In this document: piece by piece, positions 1 to 7,787 of the stretch
Numbering within the stretch: position 1 is the stretch's first letter
How the letters are laid out: each line of letters opens with the position of its first letter
Assembly: GCA_036557785.1 (NCBI GenBank)
Contig: DATBGZ010000067.1
Location: forward strand, 1-35,514
Reading direction: 5' to 3'
Length of the DNA stretch: 35,514 nucleotides
Source: DATBGZ01 sp036557785
GTDB lineage: Bacteria; Actinomycetota; Actinomycetes; Mycobacteriales; Micromonosporaceae
Notes under the pieces: model-generated
Database searches by the model: none
The model's input: the letters and a program-made list of their open reading frames with translations, nothing else
What the model was told of the DNA's origin: nothing
Translations under genes and position numbers: made by a program

Positions 1-1248
1 CACTATCCGACCAAGACACCGGAGACGGCGCGCGGAGCCAAGAAGTCGCCGATCCACGACCGCCTGGCCGCGGCCGGCGCTTACTTCAAGGACGTCAGCG
101 GCTGGGAAGGCGCCGACTGGTACGCGCCGGCCGGCGTCGAGCCGAAGGGCGACGCGCTGTCGTGGGGCCGGCAGAGCTGGTTCCCCTACTGGGAAGCGGA
201 GCACAAGGCCTGCCGTGAGGGCGTCATCCTCATGGACATGTCGTTCATGGCGAAGTTCCTCGTGCAGGGCCGCGACGCGGGCCGGGTGCTCGACCGGCTC
301 TCCGCCAACCATGTCGACGGCGCCCCGGGGTGGCTGACCTACACCCAATGGCTCAACGAGCGGGGCACGATCGAGGCGGACCTGACAGTCACCAAGCTCG
401 ATGAGCAGACCTTCTGGTTGGTCGCCTCCGACGCCGCGCACCGCCATGCGCTGACCTGGCTGCGACGCCATGTCGGCGACGACGAGCACGCCTGCGTCAC
501 CGACGTCACCTCGGGCTACGCCCAGATCAACGTGCAGGGCCCCGCCTCCCGGGCACTGCTGCAGGAACTGACCACAGTGGACATGTCGGATGCGGCGTTC
601 GGCTACCGTCACGCCGCCGAGATCCCGATCGGCTTTGCCCGGGCGCTGTGTGTGCGCATCACCTACCTCGGCGAGCTCGGGTACGAGCTGTACGTACCGA
701 CGGAGCAGGCGGTGCACGTCTACGACCGCGTGGTCGCTGCCGGGGCCGCCCTGGGGCTGCGCCACGCTGGGCTCAAGGCGCTGGCGAGCCTGCGGATGGA
801 GAAGGCGTACCGCGACTACGGCCACGACATCGACAACACCGACTCCGTGCTGGAGGCGGGGCTCGGCTTCGCGGTGGCGCTGTCCGGGCCGGACGGCCAG
901 GCCCGCACCTTCCTGGGTCGCGACGCCGTGGTCGCGGCACAGGCGGATGGGCCGCCCCGGCGCCGGTTGGTGCAGGTGCTGCTCAGCGACCCGGAGCCGT
1001 TGCTGCACCACGGCGAGGTGGTCTACCGGAGCGACCAGGCGGTCGGGTACGTACGGGCGGCGTCCTACGGGCACACCCTGGGCGGCGCCGTCGGCCTGGC
1101 CATGGTGGAGGCGTCCGTCCCCGTGACACAGTCCTGGTTGGACACCGGCGAGTGGACGGTGGACGTCGCGGGGACCAGGTGTGCGGCCCGAACCTCCGGC
1201 AAGCCCTTCTACGACCCGACCAATGCCCGCGTCAGGAGCCAGTCGTGA
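1..1248 (+). CDS. Dimethylglycine/sarcosine dehydrogenase-like protein, C-terminal part (GcvT domain), 5' truncated by window
   Basis: The reading frame is open from base 1, so the N-terminus (expected FAD-dependent DAO-type oxidase domain) lies outside the window; 415 residues are visible. The first 75 residues contain the segment SPIHDRLAAAGAYFKDVSGW and WFPYWEAEHKACREGV, typical of the linker between the FAD and GcvT parts in dimethylglycine/sarcosine dehydrogenases. After that comes a folate-binding GcvT domain with GYELYVP, a GLKALASLRMEKAYRDYGHD block and the C-terminal barrel (FLGRDAVV onward). Family knowledge: these enzymes oxidatively demethylate dimethylglycine or sarcosine in the cytoplasm and pass the one-carbon unit to tetrahydrofolate. 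The substrate cannot be decided from this half. The stop overlaps the next gene by 4 bases (GTGA), so the two are probably co-translated. An internal ATG at 232 is not the start because homology continues upstream of it. Confidence 0.88.
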   Translation, partial: HYPTKTPETARGAKKSPIHDRLAAAGAYFKDVSGWEGADWYAPAGVEPKGDALSWGRQSWFPYWEAEHKACREGVILMDMSFMAKFLVQGRDAGRVLDRLSANHVDGAPGWLTYTQWLNERGTIEADLTVTKLDEQTFWLVASDAAHRHALTWLRRHVGDDEHACVTDVTSGYAQINVQGPASRALLQELTTVDMSDAAFGYRHAAEIPIGFARALCVRITYLGELGYELYVPTEQAVHVYDRVVAAGAALGLRHAGLKALASLRMEKAYRDYGHDIDNTDSVLEAGLGFAVALSGPDGQARTFLGRDAVVAAQADGPPRRRLVQVLLSDPEPLLHHGEVVYRSDQAVGYVRAASYGHTLGGAVGLAMVEASVPVTQSWLDTGEWTVDVAGTRCAARTSGKPFYDPTNARVRSQS

Positions 1249-1793
1249 TCACGCACCAGCTCGCGGACGGCGTCGAGTTCGGCCTGTTGGACCCGTGGCG
1301 CGCGGAGGAGTTCGCGGCCCACGTCGAGCGGGCTCGTGAGCACCTGCGTCCGTGGATCCCGTTCGCGTCGACTGTCTTCGACGGCGCTGCCGCGCGCGAG
1401 CTGCTGCAGCGCTTCGCCGACATGCGGGCCCGCGACACGGGTGGGGTCTACGGCATCTGGGTCGACGGCGTGCTCAACGGCGGCACGCTGTTCCGCAACC
1501 TCGACCCGGTCCTGGGTGTGGTCGAGATCGGGGTGTGGCTGGACCCGTCCGCGCAGGGCCGGGGGCTGATCAAGACTGCGGTCAGCTACATGATTGATTA
1601 CTTCTTCCGGGTGCGGCGACTGCACCGCGTCGAGTGGTACTGCGCGCCGGAGAACGTCCGCAGCCGGGCGGTCGCGGCCCGTCTCGGCATGACGCTCGAG
1701 GGCACCACCCGATCGTCCTTTGTGGTCAATGGCCGGCGGATGGACAGCGAGATCTGGGCCGTGCTCGCCGACGAGTGGCCGCCCGCAGTCTGA
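1245..1793 (+). CDS. GNAT family N-acetyltransferase (RimJ/RimL-like)
   Basis: A 182-residue protein starting at GTG 1245, preceded by an AGGAG Shine-Dalgarno about six bases upstream and overlapping the previous stop by four bases. The GNAT core is clear: a substrate-side helix (residues 20-60), the strand GVVEIGVWLDP, the acetyl-CoA pyrophosphate loop SAQGRGLIKTAV (Q/R-x-x-G-x-G/A type) and the C-terminal NVRSRAVAARLGMTLEGTTR motif characteristic of the RimJ/RimL branch. Family members acetylate protein N-termini, aminoglycosides or small amines with acetyl-CoA. The partner here is unknown. Coupling to the dehydrogenase suggests co-expression but does not prove a shared pathway. The next gene is convergent, only four bases away. 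Confidence 0.88.
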   Translation: MITHQLADGVEFGLLDPWRAEEFAAHVERAREHLRPWIPFASTVFDGAAARELLQRFADMRARDTGGVYGIWVDGVLNGGTLFRNLDPVLGVVEIGVWLDPSAQGRGLIKTAVSYMIDYFFRVRRLHRVEWYCAPENVRSRAVAARLGMTLEGTTRSSFVVNGRRMDSEIWAVLADEWPPAV

Positions 1794-1797
1794 CGCC

Positions 1798-2508
1798 CTA
1801 CGGTTGTGCCCCCGCGCCGCGGGGGTTCATGCGATAGATGGTCACGGTCCGTACGGTCGTCGACTCCAGCTCGGGGCGCACCGGTACGTCGAGGGTGCAG
1901 AGCGCGGTGAAGTAGGAGCCGGGAAAGTACGCGCGGCCCGGGTCGCCGACCAGCACGCCGGCGCCGTCGCGGGCGGCCCGGCGCAGGAACGTCAGGATCC
2001 GGGCGGACATGTCCCGGCTGTAGAAGACGTCGCCCGCGGCCACCACCGCGTCCGCGGCCGGGATGCCGAGGTCGCCGAGCCCGCGGTCGAGCAGGTCGTC
2101 GTGGACCACGGTCAGCGCGACGCCGTTCTCGCGGGCGTTGAGCTGGGTCGCGGCGGCGGCGAGCGGGTCGATCTCCACGGCGGTGGCGCAGGTGGCGCCG
2201 GCCTTGACGGCGGCGATCGCGACCAGGCCGCTGCCGGCGGCGAGGTCCACGACGCGGCGCCCCGCCACCTCGGCCGGGTGGTCGAGCAGGTACCGGGCCA
2301 GCCCCGTCCCCCCGGCCCAGGCGAACGCCCAGAACGGCGGAGGCTGGTCGGTGTGGTACTCCCCTTCGGTGAGCTCCCACAGGCCGATCGGCTCCTGCGC
2401 CTGGTAGAGCAGCACCTCTGGCACGTGCGCGACCGGCGCCACGCGCAGATATGCCCGGACGAAAGCGGCCGCACCGGGTCCGTCCACATCGGAGCCTTCG
2501 GTGCTCAC
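1798..2508 (-). CDS. Class I SAM-dependent methyltransferase, ETFB-lysine methyltransferase (METTL20)-like
   Basis: A 236-residue Rossmann methyltransferase. Motif I is VVDLAAGSGLVAIAAVKAG, followed by the acidic VEIDPLA loop and the post-motif GDVFYSRDMS. The N-terminal FWAFAWAGGTGLARYLLDHP block, GDVFY and GDPGR together match the ETFB lysine methyltransferase/METTL20 family, known to trimethylate lysines on the electron transfer flavoprotein beta subunit in mitochondria and some bacteria. The target here is inferred. The start is GTG at 2508, overlapping the stop of the upstream membrane-protein gene by four bases, so the pair is translationally coupled. Alternative: another small-protein or nicotinamide-type methyltransferase of the same superfamily. 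Confidence 0.82.
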   Translation of the reverse strand: MSTEGSDVDGPGAAAFVRAYLRVAPVAHVPEVLLYQAQEPIGLWELTEGEYHTDQPPPFWAFAWAGGTGLARYLLDHPAEVAGRRVVDLAAGSGLVAIAAVKAGATCATAVEIDPLAAAATQLNARENGVALTVVHDDLLDRGLGDLGIPAADAVVAAGDVFYSRDMSARILTFLRRAARDGAGVLVGDPGRAYFPGSYFTALCTLDVPVRPELESTTVRTVTIYRMNPRGAGAQP

Positions 2509-4532
2509 CGGCCCGCGACGGCCTCCGCCCGGTGCTCCGTGTCGAGCCGTGGGCCGGGCCGTCCCTCGGGGCGGGGCTCCGGTCGCCCGTCGGGGCGGGG
2601 CTCGGGCCGTCCGTCGAGCCGGGGCTCGGGCCGCCCGTCCGGGCGAGGCTCGGGGCGTTCGTCCGCGCTTTCGCCGCGATGGCGCAGGTCCGCGACGAGC
2701 ACGGCGAGCCCGGTCGTGATCGGCACCGCGGCGACCAGGCCGAGGGTACCGATCGCGGCGCGGACGATCTCCTCGCCCATGAACTCGCTGCTGAGCACGT
2801 CGCTCATGTCCTGGCCGCCCAGCGCGATGAGCAGCAGCAGCGGCAGGGATGCTCCGGCGTAGGCCATGATGAGCGTCGGCACCGTGGCGGCGACGTGCGA
2901 GCGCCCGATGCGGATGGCCGACTGGTACAGGCTCAGTCGCGAGGTGGCGCCGTGGGCCAGCTCGGCGACGGTGGTCGCCTGCGTGACCGTGACGTCGACC
3001 AGCACACCGAGGGCGCCGATGATGATGCCGGCGAGCAGCAGGCCGCGCGCGTCGAACGTGCTGTTATATATCGACAGATAGAGAGAGTTCTCGTCGCCGA
3101 AGCCGGTGAGCGAGGTGGCCGCCGTGAACAGCGCGCCGAGCAGCCCGGTCAGGACCAGGCTCGCCAGGGTGCCGAGCACGGCGACGGAGGTATGCGTGTT
3201 GAACCCGTTGGTCAGGTAGGGCACCGCGAGCATGATCGCCGAGGCGCCGACGATCGCGACCGGCAGCGGCGACGCGCCGTCCATGAGCGCGGGCAGGATG
3301 AAGAAGAGCAGGAACGCGAAGCTCACCCCGAGCCCGATCAGCGCGGTAAGCCCCCGCAGGCGGCCGAAGAGCACCACCACGAGCGCGCAGAGTCCCACCA
3401 TGAGCAGCAACTGGTTGCCGCGCTGTATGTCGACGAGCTGGTACTGGCCCGCGGTGGCGCTCGTCGGGTCGTTCGCGTACTCGAGCACCACGTGCGAACC
3501 GACCGAGAGCGCGGGCGTGCCGGGGCCCTGCGGCAGGTCGACCGCCACGTTCTGCCCGGTGCCCTGGCCGCTCGTGACGTGCACGGTCGCGGTGCCGCAG
3601 GGCTGCGCCGGCCCGGCGCCCTGCGTGGCGGCCCCGCAGGGCGTCTCGATGATCTGCACCACGTCGCCGTAGGCCCGCAGCACCGACCCGTCCGAAGCCG
3701 GCGGGACGTTCGGCCGGTTCGGCCACAGCAGCACCATGGCGACCACGGTCGCGATCGCGCACGGGATCAGGATCCACGTCATGATCCGGGTGGTCCGCCG
3801 CGAGACCGCGAGCTGCGCGTCGTGGCTGTGCCCGTGCGAGAGCACGCCCCGACTTGCCTGGCCCAACCGTCGCCGGCTTCCGCCGTTCTCCGTCCGCGTC
3901 TGCAGGGCGGGTGGCTCACCGCGCTCCGCCGGCCGCTGGATCGGGTGCGCCCCGGTCGGGAACGGCCGGCGGGCCGGCAGGGGACCGCCCGGACCCCGCT
4001 GGGTGGGATACTCCCCGGTCGGTTGACGGACCGGGCCGGGCGCCAGCGGCTGGCGCACCGGGTTCGGCGCGAGCGGGACCGTGATCGGGCTGACGGAGGG
4101 CTGCGGCGCGGGCTGCGTCGGCGGTGGATACGCCGGCTGTGGCGGGGCGGGTGATCCGTACGACGGCTGCGCGGGGGTCGTCGGGTAGGACGGGGTGGGC
4201 GGCGGCGGAGTGTACGACGGTGGCGCATACGCCGGCGGGGTGTACGCCGGCGGGGTGTACGACGACGGGCTGTAGGTCGGCGGGTTGTACGCGGGTGGCG
4301 GCGCGGCGGGAGTCGGCTGCGCGGGCTGGGCGTGCGTACTGGCGTGGCCGTACTGGCTCGCCTGCCCATACGTGAGGCCGGCCCCATAGGGGCTGCTCTG
4401 CCCCCGGGCGGGAGTCTCGGGCTGGGCGACTGGCGCGGCCGGCGCCGGTTCGTCGCTCTCGCGCCGGTGGTTGCCGCCAGATGAGAACCAGAAGCTGTCA
4501 GATGGCTCGGTGGGCACAGTGCACTCTCTCAT
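2505..4532 (-). CDS. YibE/F family multipass membrane protein with proline-rich N-terminal and repeat C-terminal tails
   Basis: Up to 675 residues. Residues 1 to about 225 are a low-complexity Pro/Tyr/Gln/Ala tail with TPPAYTPP-type repeats. A membrane segment follows (IMTWILIPCAIATVVAMVLLW), then an extracytoplasmic domain of about 100 residues with two Cys (ETPCGAAT, AQPCGTAT), and then about seven membrane helices with the YibE/F signatures LTALIGLGVSFAFLLFFILPAL, FNTHTSVAVLGT, GALGVLVDVTVTQATTVAEL and YAGASLPLLLL. The C-terminus is an 8-residue repeat tail (PEPRPDGR type) encoded by 24-bp repeats. YibE/F proteins are integral membrane proteins of unclear function, sometimes called transporters. 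The annotated ATG 4532 has no good Shine-Dalgarno. GTG 4518 is preceded by GAGAGAG at suitable spacing and may be the true start. The gene diverges from the flavoprotein gene with at most 44 bases between starts. Confidence 0.85.
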   Translation of the reverse strand: MRECTVPTEPSDSFWFSSGGNHRRESDEPAPAAPVAQPETPARGQSSPYGAGLTYGQASQYGHASTHAQPAQPTPAAPPPAYNPPTYSPSSYTPPAYTPPAYAPPSYTPPPPTPSYPTTPAQPSYGSPAPPQPAYPPPTQPAPQPSVSPITVPLAPNPVRQPLAPGPVRQPTGEYPTQRGPGGPLPARRPFPTGAHPIQRPAERGEPPALQTRTENGGSRRRLGQASRGVLSHGHSHDAQLAVSRRTTRIMTWILIPCAIATVVAMVLLWPNRPNVPPASDGSVLRAYGDVVQIIETPCGAATQGAGPAQPCGTATVHVTSGQGTGQNVAVDLPQGPGTPALSVGSHVVLEYANDPTSATAGQYQLVDIQRGNQLLLMVGLCALVVVLFGRLRGLTALIGLGVSFAFLLFFILPALMDGASPLPVAIVGASAIMLAVPYLTNGFNTHTSVAVLGTLASLVLTGLLGALFTAATSLTGFGDENSLYLSIYNSTFDARGLLLAGIIIGALGVLVDVTVTQATTVAELAHGATSRLSLYQSAIRIGRSHVAATVPTLIMAYAGASLPLLLLIALGGQDMSDVLSSEFMGEEIVRAAIGTLGLVAAVPITTGLAVLVADLRHRGESADERPEPRPDGRPEPRLDGRPEPRPDGRPEPRPEGRPGPRLDTEHRAEAVAGR
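2539..2664 (-). repeat. 24-bp tandem repeats coding the C-terminal tail of the YibE/F protein
   Basis: About five imperfect 24-base units; clean unit boundaries are 2557-2580, 2581-2604, 2605-2628 and 2629-2652, with degenerate units on either side. Each encodes eight residues of the form PEPR(P/L)(D/E)GR on the minus strand. Reading frame is preserved in every unit, as expected for a coding minisatellite that can expand or contract without frameshift. Confidence 0.85.
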
Positions 4533-4562
4533 TCACGGTCGGTGCCCCGATAGGCTGCCTCG

Positions 4563-5744
4563 GTGTCCGGCACCGACCCCGCAGCGCGAGCCGGTGCCGA
4601 CACGCCGGTGTGGGACGTGGCGGTGGTCGGCGGCGGTCCGGCCGGGCTCGCGGCCGGGTTCGCGGCCGCGCGCGCCGGCGCCAGGACGATCGTGTTGGAG
4701 CGCTCGGAGCATCCCCGGTACAAGACCTGTGGCGGGGGCCTGATCGGCTTCTCCCTGGCCGCCCTGCCCGACGGATTCGCCCTGCCCGCGCGCCAGATCG
4801 TGCGCCGGGCCACCTTCACCTACCGCGGCCGGTGGGGCTTCACCCGCGCCTGGCCCGCGCCGCTGCTGACCATGGTCCAGCGCGACGAGCTCGACGCCGC
4901 GCTGGCCGCGACCGCTGCCGGGGCGGGGGCGACCGTACGGCAGCGCGCGGCCGTACGCTCGATCGAGCAGGAGCCCGACCTCGTCCGGCTGCGGTTGCAC
5001 GGCGACGACGACGTACATGCCCGGGTCGTCATCGGCGCGGACGGATCGGCCGGCATCACCGCAGGCCACGTCGGGGTCCGCCACGACCAGGTCGATCTCG
5101 GCCTGGAGGTGGACGTGCCGACGCCGCGGCCGGGACCGGGCGTCGCGGACTGGCACGAGCGACTGTTGATCGACTGGGGGCCGCTGCCGGGTTCGTACGG
5201 GTGGGTCTTCCCGAAGGGGGACCTGCTCACGGTCGGCGTCATCGCCGCCCGCGGCGAGGGCGAGCGGACCCGGGCCTACCTGGCCGCGCTCCTGGCCCGG
5301 CTCGGGCTCGCCGATGCCCCGCGGGTGCACGACTCCGGCCACCTCACCCGGTGTCGGGCCCCGACCTCGCCGCTGCGGCATGGTCGGGTGCTCGTGGCCG
5401 GCGACGCGGCCGGCCTACTGGAGCCCTGGACGCGCGAAGGTATCAGCTTCGCGCTGCGCTCCGGCGCCCTCGCCGGGACGGCAGCCGCTCGCGGCGACCT
5501 CGACGCCTACCCCCGCTCGGTGGAATCGACCCTGGCACCGGTCATGCTCGCGGGCCGGCGGGTGCTGCGGGTCTTCGAGGCCCGGGCGGGCGCGTTCCAC
5601 ACGGCGATCGCGACGCCGCCCGGCTGGCGGGTCTTCGCGCGGGTCTGTCGCGGCGAGACCGACCTCGCCGCGCTCGTGCGCCGCCGCCCGGTCCGCGCCG
5701 CGCTCGGCCTGCTCGGTCTCGGGGCGGGCGGGTCATCCACATAG
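4563..5744 (+). CDS. Geranylgeranyl reductase family FAD-dependent oxidoreductase
   Basis: A 393-residue flavoprotein. The dinucleotide-binding fold is near the N-terminus (VWDVAVVGGGPAGLAAGF, residues 16-33) with ERSEHPRYKTCGGGL after it; the CGGG segment (Cys57) is characteristic of the geranylgeranyl reductase family. Further marks are VVIGADGSAG and the second FAD motif VLVAGDAAGLLEPWTREGISFALRSGALAG. Family members saturate polyprenyl chains of chlorophyll, archaeal lipids or menaquinone, and in actinobacteria are often annotated near menaquinone or electron-transport genes. None of those neighbours is visible here, so the substrate is open. The start is GTG 4563; a later GTG in front of VWDVAVVGG (about 4608) is possible. 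It diverges from the YibE/F gene, with very little room for two separate promoters. Confidence 0.88.
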   Translation: MSGTDPAARAGADTPVWDVAVVGGGPAGLAAGFAAARAGARTIVLERSEHPRYKTCGGGLIGFSLAALPDGFALPARQIVRRATFTYRGRWGFTRAWPAPLLTMVQRDELDAALAATAAGAGATVRQRAAVRSIEQEPDLVRLRLHGDDDVHARVVIGADGSAGITAGHVGVRHDQVDLGLEVDVPTPRPGPGVADWHERLLIDWGPLPGSYGWVFPKGDLLTVGVIAARGEGERTRAYLAALLARLGLADAPRVHDSGHLTRCRAPTSPLRHGRVLVAGDAAGLLEPWTREGISFALRSGALAGTAAARGDLDAYPRSVESTLAPVMLAGRRVLRVFEARAGAFHTAIATPPGWRVFARVCRGETDLAALVRRRPVRAALGLLGLGAGGSST

Positions 5745-5904
5745 GACTGACCGGGGTACCATCCTCGCCCTGGACGGTCCACAGTAGACGGACTGGCGTC
5801 GGGCGCGACCGGCTGCGCCCACCGATGTTTGCCACCGGCCGTGTGGGGTACGGTGCACTCCCAGGAGTACGCACGGGTGGCGGCCGCTGGGAGGGGGCGC
5901 GACC

Positions 5905-6735
5905 ATGAGCACTCAGGACAGTGGTGACCTTTGGCGCGAATCCGCGCCGACCGGTCAGGTCGTGGCGAGCCCGGCATCGGGGGCGGCACTGCCGCGGCGG
6001 GTGCCGTCGGCCGTGCCGCCGCAACCGGATGGGCCGACCGTCGCGGCGCCGACGCTGCCGCAACCACGCGACCCCATCGCCGTCCGGGCGCCAGTGGACC
6101 CGCGCCCCGTGGACCCGACGACGCCGGGCGGCGGGCGGCGTCTGCTGGGCCTGCCGCTGCCGGCCTGGATCATCGCGGGCGCGCTGGGCATTTGTTTGGT
6201 CATCGGGGCGGTGGTGATCCTCCCGCGCCTTCCGGTCACCGCAGCGCCGCCGGACTCGGCGCTCGGCGGCGACACCGACCCGGGCAGCGGGATCGTGGTC
6301 GCGGGTGTGCCGGGCACGACCGCGGCCAGCCCGGGCGCCTCGGCCAGCGCCACGCCGCAGCCATCCGGGCAGACGCCGCCACCAGCGGTGCCCCCGCTGG
6401 TGGTGACGCGGCTCGTCACGACCCGGGACGTGCTGGGCCTGCTCGGCTGGAAGGTCAGCATCACGCTGCACAACCCGGCCAGTGTCGAACAGTCGTGGAC
6501 CAATGTCTCGGTCTACGCCAAGGGCGGCCGCGTCGACACCCTGCTCACGCCCTCGTCCGAGGGGTTGACGCTCTACACCTCGGGTGACCTGGTCTGCGCG
6601 GAGCCGAAGGACCCGACCACGGCGCTCGCGCCGGCGAACGGGGACGCCACCATCGAGTTGCATGTAGCGTCATCGCGGGCGCCGGGACCCGCGGTTGTCG
6701 ATGACCCGAACTGCCACCGGCCGGCCGATGCCTAG
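5905..6735 (+). CDS. Single-pass membrane protein with proline-rich cytoplasmic tail and small ectodomain, unknown function
   Basis: 276 residues, ATG preceded by a purine-rich GGGAGGGGG about seven bases upstream. Residues 1-80 are Pro/Ala-rich and probably cytoplasmic. One membrane helix follows (about residues 86-107, PAWIIAGALGICLVIGAVVI), then a Ser/Pro/Thr linker of about 55 residues and an ectodomain from about residue 163, with strand-like segments GWKVSITLHNPASVEQSW and ATIELHVASS. The ectodomain has two cysteines (LVCAEP, DPNCHRP) that could pair. The layout resembles a tethered immunoglobulin/CBM2-like sandwich but I cannot assign a family. Its stop codon overlaps that of the convergent DUF4262 gene. 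The 160-base gap upstream shows no convincing promoter. Confidence 0.72.
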   Translation: MSTQDSGDLWRESAPTGQVVASPASGAALPRRVPSAVPPQPDGPTVAAPTLPQPRDPIAVRAPVDPRPVDPTTPGGGRRLLGLPLPAWIIAGALGICLVIGAVVILPRLPVTAAPPDSALGGDTDPGSGIVVAGVPGTTAASPGASASATPQPSGQTPPPAVPPLVVTRLVTTRDVLGLLGWKVSITLHNPASVEQSWTNVSVYAKGGRVDTLLTPSSEGLTLYTSGDLVCAEPKDPTTALAPANGDATIELHVASSRAPGPAVVDDPNCHRPADA

Positions 6736-7676
6736 GCGGGCTCGGCGAGGGTCCAGGCCCGCTTGCTCGTGCGCCGGTTGACGGGTGTGACGAAGGCACG
6801 GGTCCACCGCGAGGCGCCCCGACTCTCTACATCGGACGGTGCCACCGTGGCGACCTGGCCTTCGGCGAGATCAGCGCACTCCCGGATGTGCGGGTGCCGG
6901 CGCACGATGTCACCCAGGAACGCCACGCACAGGTCGTCGGCGTCGAGACCGCGTTCGTCCAGCACGTCGTAGCTGCCCTGGTCATAGACGACGGTGACCA
7001 CCGAGCGGGACCCCTCGAGCAACGCGCGCGTGGTGAGCACCCACGCGTCGGGGCCGACCCGGAACGGGAACGTCGGGCCGAGCTCGCCGACCAGCCGCCA
7101 GGCACCCTCCGGGTGTTCGGCGACCGGCAGCCAGGCGAACGCCTGCCGGGTGCGGCTGCTCGCGGTCGCGGTCTCGTCCCACGGCCAGCGACCGTGGCGG
7201 TCGGGCCAGACGAGCTGGCGGACCGGCACCGCGACCCCCCGGTAGAAGCCGAGCGCGGTGCCGAACAGAGCCCGGTACCAGGACGGGTGCACTGGACGCA
7301 ACTGGGTCTCGAATCCCTCGATCACGCCGTCGAAGGGCTGCTCGGGCTCGGGCCAGCCCTTGTCCCGGCCGAGCTCGACGCAGGTGTTGAGCCAGGAGGG
7401 CATGTCCGCGCCCGAGAGCCCGAACATCACCACCTCGGGCGCGCCGAAGCTGTGGTACACGCCGATCGTGTAGGAGAAGTCGAGCTGCCCCGCCACCCAC
7501 AGGGCGCTCCACCCGTATCGTGCCACGGAGTCCACAGTGGACGAGCCGTCGACGTTCGGGTCGGGGTGGCAGATCAGGCAGGGGCAGGAGGCCGGAGTCC
7601 CGGCGCCCGGAGGATCGGAGCGAGCGCCGGCGAGCGATGAGTGCACACGCGGCGCCGGATGAGGAGACTCTGCCAC
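6732..7676 (-). CDS. DUF4262 domain-containing protein
   Basis: About 314 residues from GTG 7676, which has AAGG about eight bases upstream. An earlier in-frame GTG at 7751 would add 25 residues of non-conserved-looking sequence. The DUF4262 core is recognisable: YGWSALWVAGQLDFSYTIGVYHSFGAPEVVMFGLS, followed by aromatic-rich blocks (HPSWYRALFGTALGFYRG, LVWPDRHGRWPWD). The N-terminal part carries CPCLICHPDP (Cys31, Cys33, Cys36, His37), a possible metal site. DUF4262 proteins have no established function. The C-terminal third (GPDAWVLTTRALLEGSRSVVTVVYDQG onward) is a second conserved-looking unit that I do not recognise. It lies downstream of glgB on the same strand with a GC hairpin between them, so it may be a separate transcript. 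Confidence 0.78.
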   Translation of the reverse strand: MAESPHPAPRVHSSLAGARSDPPGAGTPASCPCLICHPDPNVDGSSTVDSVARYGWSALWVAGQLDFSYTIGVYHSFGAPEVVMFGLSGADMPSWLNTCVELGRDKGWPEPEQPFDGVIEGFETQLRPVHPSWYRALFGTALGFYRGVAVPVRQLVWPDRHGRWPWDETATASSRTRQAFAWLPVAEHPEGAWRLVGELGPTFPFRVGPDAWVLTTRALLEGSRSVVTVVYDQGSYDVLDERGLDADDLCVAFLGDIVRRHPHIRECADLAEGQVATVAPSDVESRGASRWTRAFVTPVNRRTSKRAWTLAEPA

Positions 7677-7727
7677 CCGCCCGACCTTAGTAGCGACCCC
7701 GGCGTCCGCGCACCCGGACCGGTACCG

Positions 7728-7745
7728 GGCCGCGGCGCTGCGGCC
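7728..7745 (-). terminator. Weak GC hairpin after glgB
   Basis: GGCCGC (7728-7733) pairs with GCGGCC (7740-7745) around a six-base loop, 43 bases past the glgB stop. No clear U-tract follows. It is a possible partial terminator between glgB and the DUF4262 gene. Confidence 0.3.
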
Positions 7746-7787
7746 AAACACCCATGAATCGGGCCGCGTGGGTACGGTCGGTGACGG

